DNA of 7,754 nucleotides from NCBI GenBank assembly GCA_019413245.1, contig DXNX01000114.1:1-7754 (forward strand), in the 5' to 3' direction. The number at the start of each line of letters is the position of its first letter. Position 1 is the stretch's first letter. Origin of the DNA: Oscillospiraceae bacterium. Its GTDB lineage: Bacteria; Bacillota; Clostridia; Oscillospirales; Ruminococcaceae. The notes beneath the pieces were generated by a model. That model had not been told where the DNA came from, searched no databases, and saw only the letters and a program-made list of their open reading frames with translations. Below are positions 6,155-7,754 of this stretch, in pieces. The position numbers were made by a program, and so were the translations under genes.

Positions 6155-6164
6155 TATGGAACTC

Positions 6165-6599
6165 ATGAAGATGGTCAATCAGGTCAAATTTACCTTTCTC
6201 AGCCGCAGTGTCAACGAAAGCTTTGCCCGTGCGGCTTTGGCGGCTTTCCTAGCGCAGGCAGATCCTACGGTGCCGCAGCTGGCCGACATCAAGACGGCCG
6301 TATCCGAGGCCGTCACCAACTGCATCGTGCATGCTTATCCGGAAGCGGTCGGCCAGGTGACCCTGACAGCGGCGCTGTACGAAAACGGCCTTGTGCGCAT
6401 CACCGTCACCGACAGGGGAGTGGGAATACCGGACGTAGAAAAAGCCATGGAACCTCTGTACACCACCGGCAACCCGGACGAGCGGGCGGGACTTGGCTTT
6501 GCGGTTATGCAGAGCTTCATGGATAAGGTGAAGGTCAGCTCCACGCCCGGCAAGGGAACAAGGGTCACGATGGCCAAGCGGCTGGAGGCAAAAGGCTGA
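6165..6599 (+). CDS. spoIIAB: SpoIIAB, anti-sigma-F factor and serine kinase
   Basis: SpoIIAB holds sigma-F inactive before septation and is an ATP-dependent kinase that phosphorylates SpoIIAA. The protein of 144 residues (from ATG 6165) is a GHKL/HATPase fold. NESFAR (17-22) ends in Arg22, aligning with the arginine of the B. subtilis protein that contacts sigma-F and SpoIIAA. The N-box SEAVTNCIVHAY (47-58) has Glu48 as general base and Asn52 for magnesium. The G1 box is DRGVGIPD (83-90), and the lid/G2 region ends in ERAGLGFAVMQSFMD (106-120), followed by SSTPGKGT (125-132). All nucleotide-binding residues expected are present, so it should be active. I chose 6165 over the longer ATG 6156 because of ribosome-site spacing and because Phe9 then coincides with Phe9 of B. 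subtilis SpoIIAB. sigF starts 33 bases after the stop. Confidence 0.95.
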   Translation: MKMVNQVKFTFLSRSVNESFARAALAAFLAQADPTVPQLADIKTAVSEAVTNCIVHAYPEAVGQVTLTAALYENGLVRITVTDRGVGIPDVEKAMEPLYTTGNPDERAGLGFAVMQSFMDKVKVSSTPGKGTRVTMAKRLEAKG

Positions 6600-6632
6600 C
6601 TTCCTACATAGAAACATAAGGAGGTCTTTGCC

Positions 6633-7400
6633 ATGTCCGCACCGATTTCCGCTGTAGCCAGTCAGGCCAATACCACCGCACTGTTCGACCGTATCCCGCG
6701 GGAAGAGTTTATCCAGCGGAATCTTGGCCTTGCCCGTACCTGTGCGGGACGATTCATCGGCCGGGGGTTCGAGTACGAGGATCTGTATGCCGCCGGATGC
6801 CTGGGGCTGGTCAAGGCCTGTGACGGCTTTGACCCGGAGAGAGGCGTCTGTTTTTCCACCTATGCGGTGCCGGTTATTCTGGGAGAAATCAAAAAACTGT
6901 TCCGGGACGGCGGAACGGTCAAGGTCAGCCGTTCACTCAAAGAGCTGGGGCTGAAGATCAACGCCGAGCGTGAACGATGCCTGAAACAGACAGGAACGGA
7001 ACCGGGAGTAACACAGCTGGCAGAAACCCTGGGAACCACACCGGAGCAGATCGCCATGGCAATTCGCGCGGCTATGCCGGTGGTATCGCTGACACCTACG
7101 GAAAGCGAGGACGGAAACAGAGAGTGGGATATCCCGGTAGATTCCCCGGAGGAGAAACTTTCAGAACGAATCGGTCTGCGGGAAGTGCTGGACAAGCTGC
7201 CTCCACAGGACAGAGCACTGATACGTCTGCGTTTCTTTGGGGGAAAGACCCAGAGCGAAACGGCCAAGGTTCTTCACACCACCCAGGTGCAGATATCCAG
7301 GCGGGAAAGAAAGATCCTGAAATGGATGCGCCTGGAATTGACAGGAGAAGCGGGAAGAGAGGAAGAAAAGGGAAAAAACAAAGTAAAATCAAAAGTATGA
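6633..7400 (+). CDS. sigF: RNA polymerase sporulation sigma factor sigma-F
   Basis: Sigma-F directs the first forespore-specific transcription after asymmetric division and is controlled by the two preceding gene products. The 255-residue protein shows region 2, with DLYAAGCLGLVKACDGFD (50-67) and FSTYAVPVILGEIKKLFRD (74-92) covering core binding and -10 recognition, then the sporulation-sigma hallmark GTVKVSRSLKELG (94-106). Region 3 runs to about residue 150, and region 4 (about 182-235) has a helix-turn-helix with GGKTQSETAKVL and TTQVQISRRERKILKW (217-232) for the -35 element. The QVQ-(V/I)-SR segment is typical of sigma-F/B/G relatives. SpoIIAB/SpoIIAA context separates it from sigma-G and sigma-B. 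A Lys/Glu-rich tail (238-255) extends past the fold. AAGGAGGT (6618-6625), seven bases before ATG 6633, is an ideal ribosome site, stronger than those of the two anti-sigma partners. Codons near the 3' end are visibly more A-rich than in the earlier genes. Confidence 0.95.
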   Translation: MSAPISAVASQANTTALFDRIPREEFIQRNLGLARTCAGRFIGRGFEYEDLYAAGCLGLVKACDGFDPERGVCFSTYAVPVILGEIKKLFRDGGTVKVSRSLKELGLKINAERERCLKQTGTEPGVTQLAETLGTTPEQIAMAIRAAMPVVSLTPTESEDGNREWDIPVDSPEEKLSERIGLREVLDKLPPQDRALIRLRFFGGKTQSETAKVLHTTQVQISRRERKILKWMRLELTGEAGREEEKGKNKVKSKV

Positions 7401-7404
7401 TTCT

Positions 7405-7454
7405 TTTGGCGTTTTATCCAATTGGAGTCAGCTCCGATAAGATAAAACGCCAAA
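7405..7454 (+). repeat. 14-bp perfect inverted repeat after sigF, possible terminator
   Basis: TTTGGCGTTTTATC (7405-7418) and GATAAAACGCCAAA (7441-7454) are perfect reverse complements. A small GGAG/CTCC hairpin (7424-7427 with 7432-7435) lies inside the 22-base loop. It begins four bases after the sigF stop, where a terminator is expected, but only TTT follows the right arm on the + strand, and no T-run follows on the other strand. It is therefore either a weak terminator, an mRNA-stabilising 3' stem, or a binding site. Confidence 0.6.
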
Positions 7455-7479
7455 TTTGCGTAGGAGCGATGCAAACTGC

Positions 7480-7508
7480 TTGACGAAATTCGGACTGCAT
7501 GCTAAACT
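7480..7508 (+). promoter_or_regulatory. Candidate promoter P0
   Basis: TTGACG (7480-7485) and TAAACT (7503-7508) are 17 bases apart. TG at 7500-7501 provides an extended -10. It is the weakest of three promoter-like sites in a row. A small stem (GCCGGTA 7517-7523 with TACTGGC 7527-7533, one G-U pair) starts about two bases after the predicted transcription start. Confidence 0.45.
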
Positions 7509-7547
7509 TACTACATGCCGGTAAAGTACTGGCAAACCGCAGGCAAG

Positions 7548-7602
7548 TTTTTTGAAAAATCTGAAAAAAGATGTTGACAAATGCTTGTTTGGGTGGTATT
7601 AT
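7548..7602 (+). promoter_or_regulatory. Strong promoter P1 with A-tract upstream element
   Basis: A perfect TTGACA (7574-7579), a 17-base spacer and TATTAT (7597-7602) with TG at 7594-7595 form an extended -10 sigma-A promoter. T6 (7548-7553), A5 (7555-7559) and A6 (7564-7569) tracts directly upstream, about one helical turn apart, resemble an UP element. Transcription would begin near G7609, the first base of a hairpin. Confidence 0.85.
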
Positions 7603-7608
7603 ATCTAA

Positions 7609-7628
7609 GCTGTCTCGCGAGGGACGGC
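7609..7628 (+). other. Start-site hairpin after P1 (GCGA tetraloop)
   Basis: The 20 bases starting at 7609 fold into an eight-pair stem (GCTGTCTC with GGGACGGC-side bases 7621-7628, including two T-G pairs) closed by a GCGA tetraloop (7617-7620). The stem begins at the expected first transcribed base of P1, and a near-copy follows P2. Function unknown; a leader structure of a stable RNA operon is the likeliest explanation. Confidence 0.6.
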
Positions 7629-7642
7629 AGGCGCTGAGAAAA

Positions 7643-7660
7643 GAAGTTCGAAAGAACTTC
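7643..7660 (+). other. Perfect hairpin with GAAA tetraloop between P1 and P2
   Basis: GAAGTTC (7643-7649) and GAACTTC (7654-7660) pair perfectly over seven bases around GAAA (7650-7653), a stable GNRA loop. It would form in transcripts from P1 but not P2. No T-run follows, so it is not an intrinsic terminator on the + strand. Confidence 0.65.
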
Positions 7661-7667
7661 ACAGCTC

Positions 7668-7717
7668 AAAAAAATCTCAAAAAAGTACTTGACAGAAAGA
7701 ACTTGATGAGATATAAT
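7668..7717 (+). promoter_or_regulatory. Very strong promoter P2 (full consensus) with phased A-tracts
   Basis: TTGACA (7689-7694) and TATAAT (7712-7717) are both perfect consensus hexamers, separated by exactly 17 bases. A7 (7668-7674) and A6 (7679-7684) tracts with centres about 10.5 bases apart lie immediately upstream, as in UP elements of rRNA promoters. The expected start is near G7724. Such strength is typical of rRNA or tRNA operons, so the next feature beyond the window is probably an rRNA operon (inference). Confidence 0.92.
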
Positions 7718-7723
7718 AAATAA

Positions 7724-7742
7724 GCTGTCCCGCGAGGGCAGC
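7724..7742 (+). other. Start-site hairpin after P2
   Basis: GCTGTCC (7724-7730) pairs with GGGCAGC (7736-7742) over seven positions (one T-G) around CGCGA. Shifting the register gives a GCGA tetraloop with one bulged base. It begins at the expected first base of the P2 transcript and matches the hairpin after P1 (7609-7628). Confidence 0.6.
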
Positions 7743-7754
7743 GCCAAGCAGGAC

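Larger units (their letters stand above)
7555..7738 (+). repeat. Diverged tandem duplication of the promoter module (115-bp period)
   Basis: Bases 7555-7623 and 7670-7738 align without gaps at a constant offset of 115. AAAAATCT, AAAAAAG, TTGACA, the -10 box (one change) and TAAGCTGTCYCGCGAGGG (one change in 18) are shared, while the 17-base spacers between the hexamers are largely different. The pattern is an old duplication with selection on the A-tracts, hexamers and start-site hairpin. Confidence 0.8.

Noticed and set aside
5543..6526. 327-codon + strand frame across the folC end, terminator, spoIIAA and spoIIAB
   Set aside because: It overlaps three well-supported genes in another frame and passes through a strong terminator; no conserved motif.
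7401..7754. Small coding genes in the final gene-free region
   Set aside because: The minus-strand frames here are AT-rich, lack ribosome sites and overlap clear promoter elements.

Overview
The window is a chromosomal stretch from a Gram-positive, endospore-lineage bacterium. It is most likely a GC-rich member of the Clostridia; the GC-rich third codon positions and gene content suggest an Oscillospiraceae/Ruminococcaceae gut type, but this is inference and no 16S sequence is present. All genes lie on the + strand, with short gaps and mostly strong Shine-Dalgarno sequences. Two starts are TTG codons.

Layout. (1) 1-3629 is an amino-acid biosynthesis operon: the 3' end of an ACT-domain regulatory protein (PheB/UPF0735 type), homoserine dehydrogenase (hom), homoserine kinase (thrB) and a class II aspartate kinase (lysC). 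Together they cover the entry and the homoserine/threonine branch of the aspartate pathway. A hairpin with a short T-run at 3705-3735 probably ends the unit. (2) 3750-5827 holds an extended -10 promoter, a VanZ-family membrane protein and folC (folylpolyglutamate/dihydrofolate synthase), whose TTG start overlaps the vanZ stop. A strong intrinsic terminator follows. (3) 5850-7400 is the complete spoIIA-type sporulation operon: SpoIIAA (anti-anti-sigma), SpoIIAB (anti-sigma kinase) and sigma-F. These three form the partner-switching module that activates forespore transcription after asymmetric division. (4) 7401-7754 has no gene. It holds a 14-bp inverted repeat after sigF and then three candidate tandem promoters, all with 17-bp spacers. 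The last two are a diverged tandem duplication with a 115-bp period: phased A-tracts, consensus TTGACA boxes, and a hairpin starting at the expected first transcribed base. This looks like the promoter region of an rRNA (or other stable RNA) operon lying just beyond the window.

Most of the window is conserved core metabolism and sporulation; I found no sign of a mobile element, CRISPR array or defence system. The points most worth a second look are an internal ribosome-binding site in lysC that would make a separate regulatory subunit, the duplicated promoter/start-site-hairpin module, a possible promoter nested inside the terminator before spoIIAA, and the unusually short SpoIIAA C-terminus.
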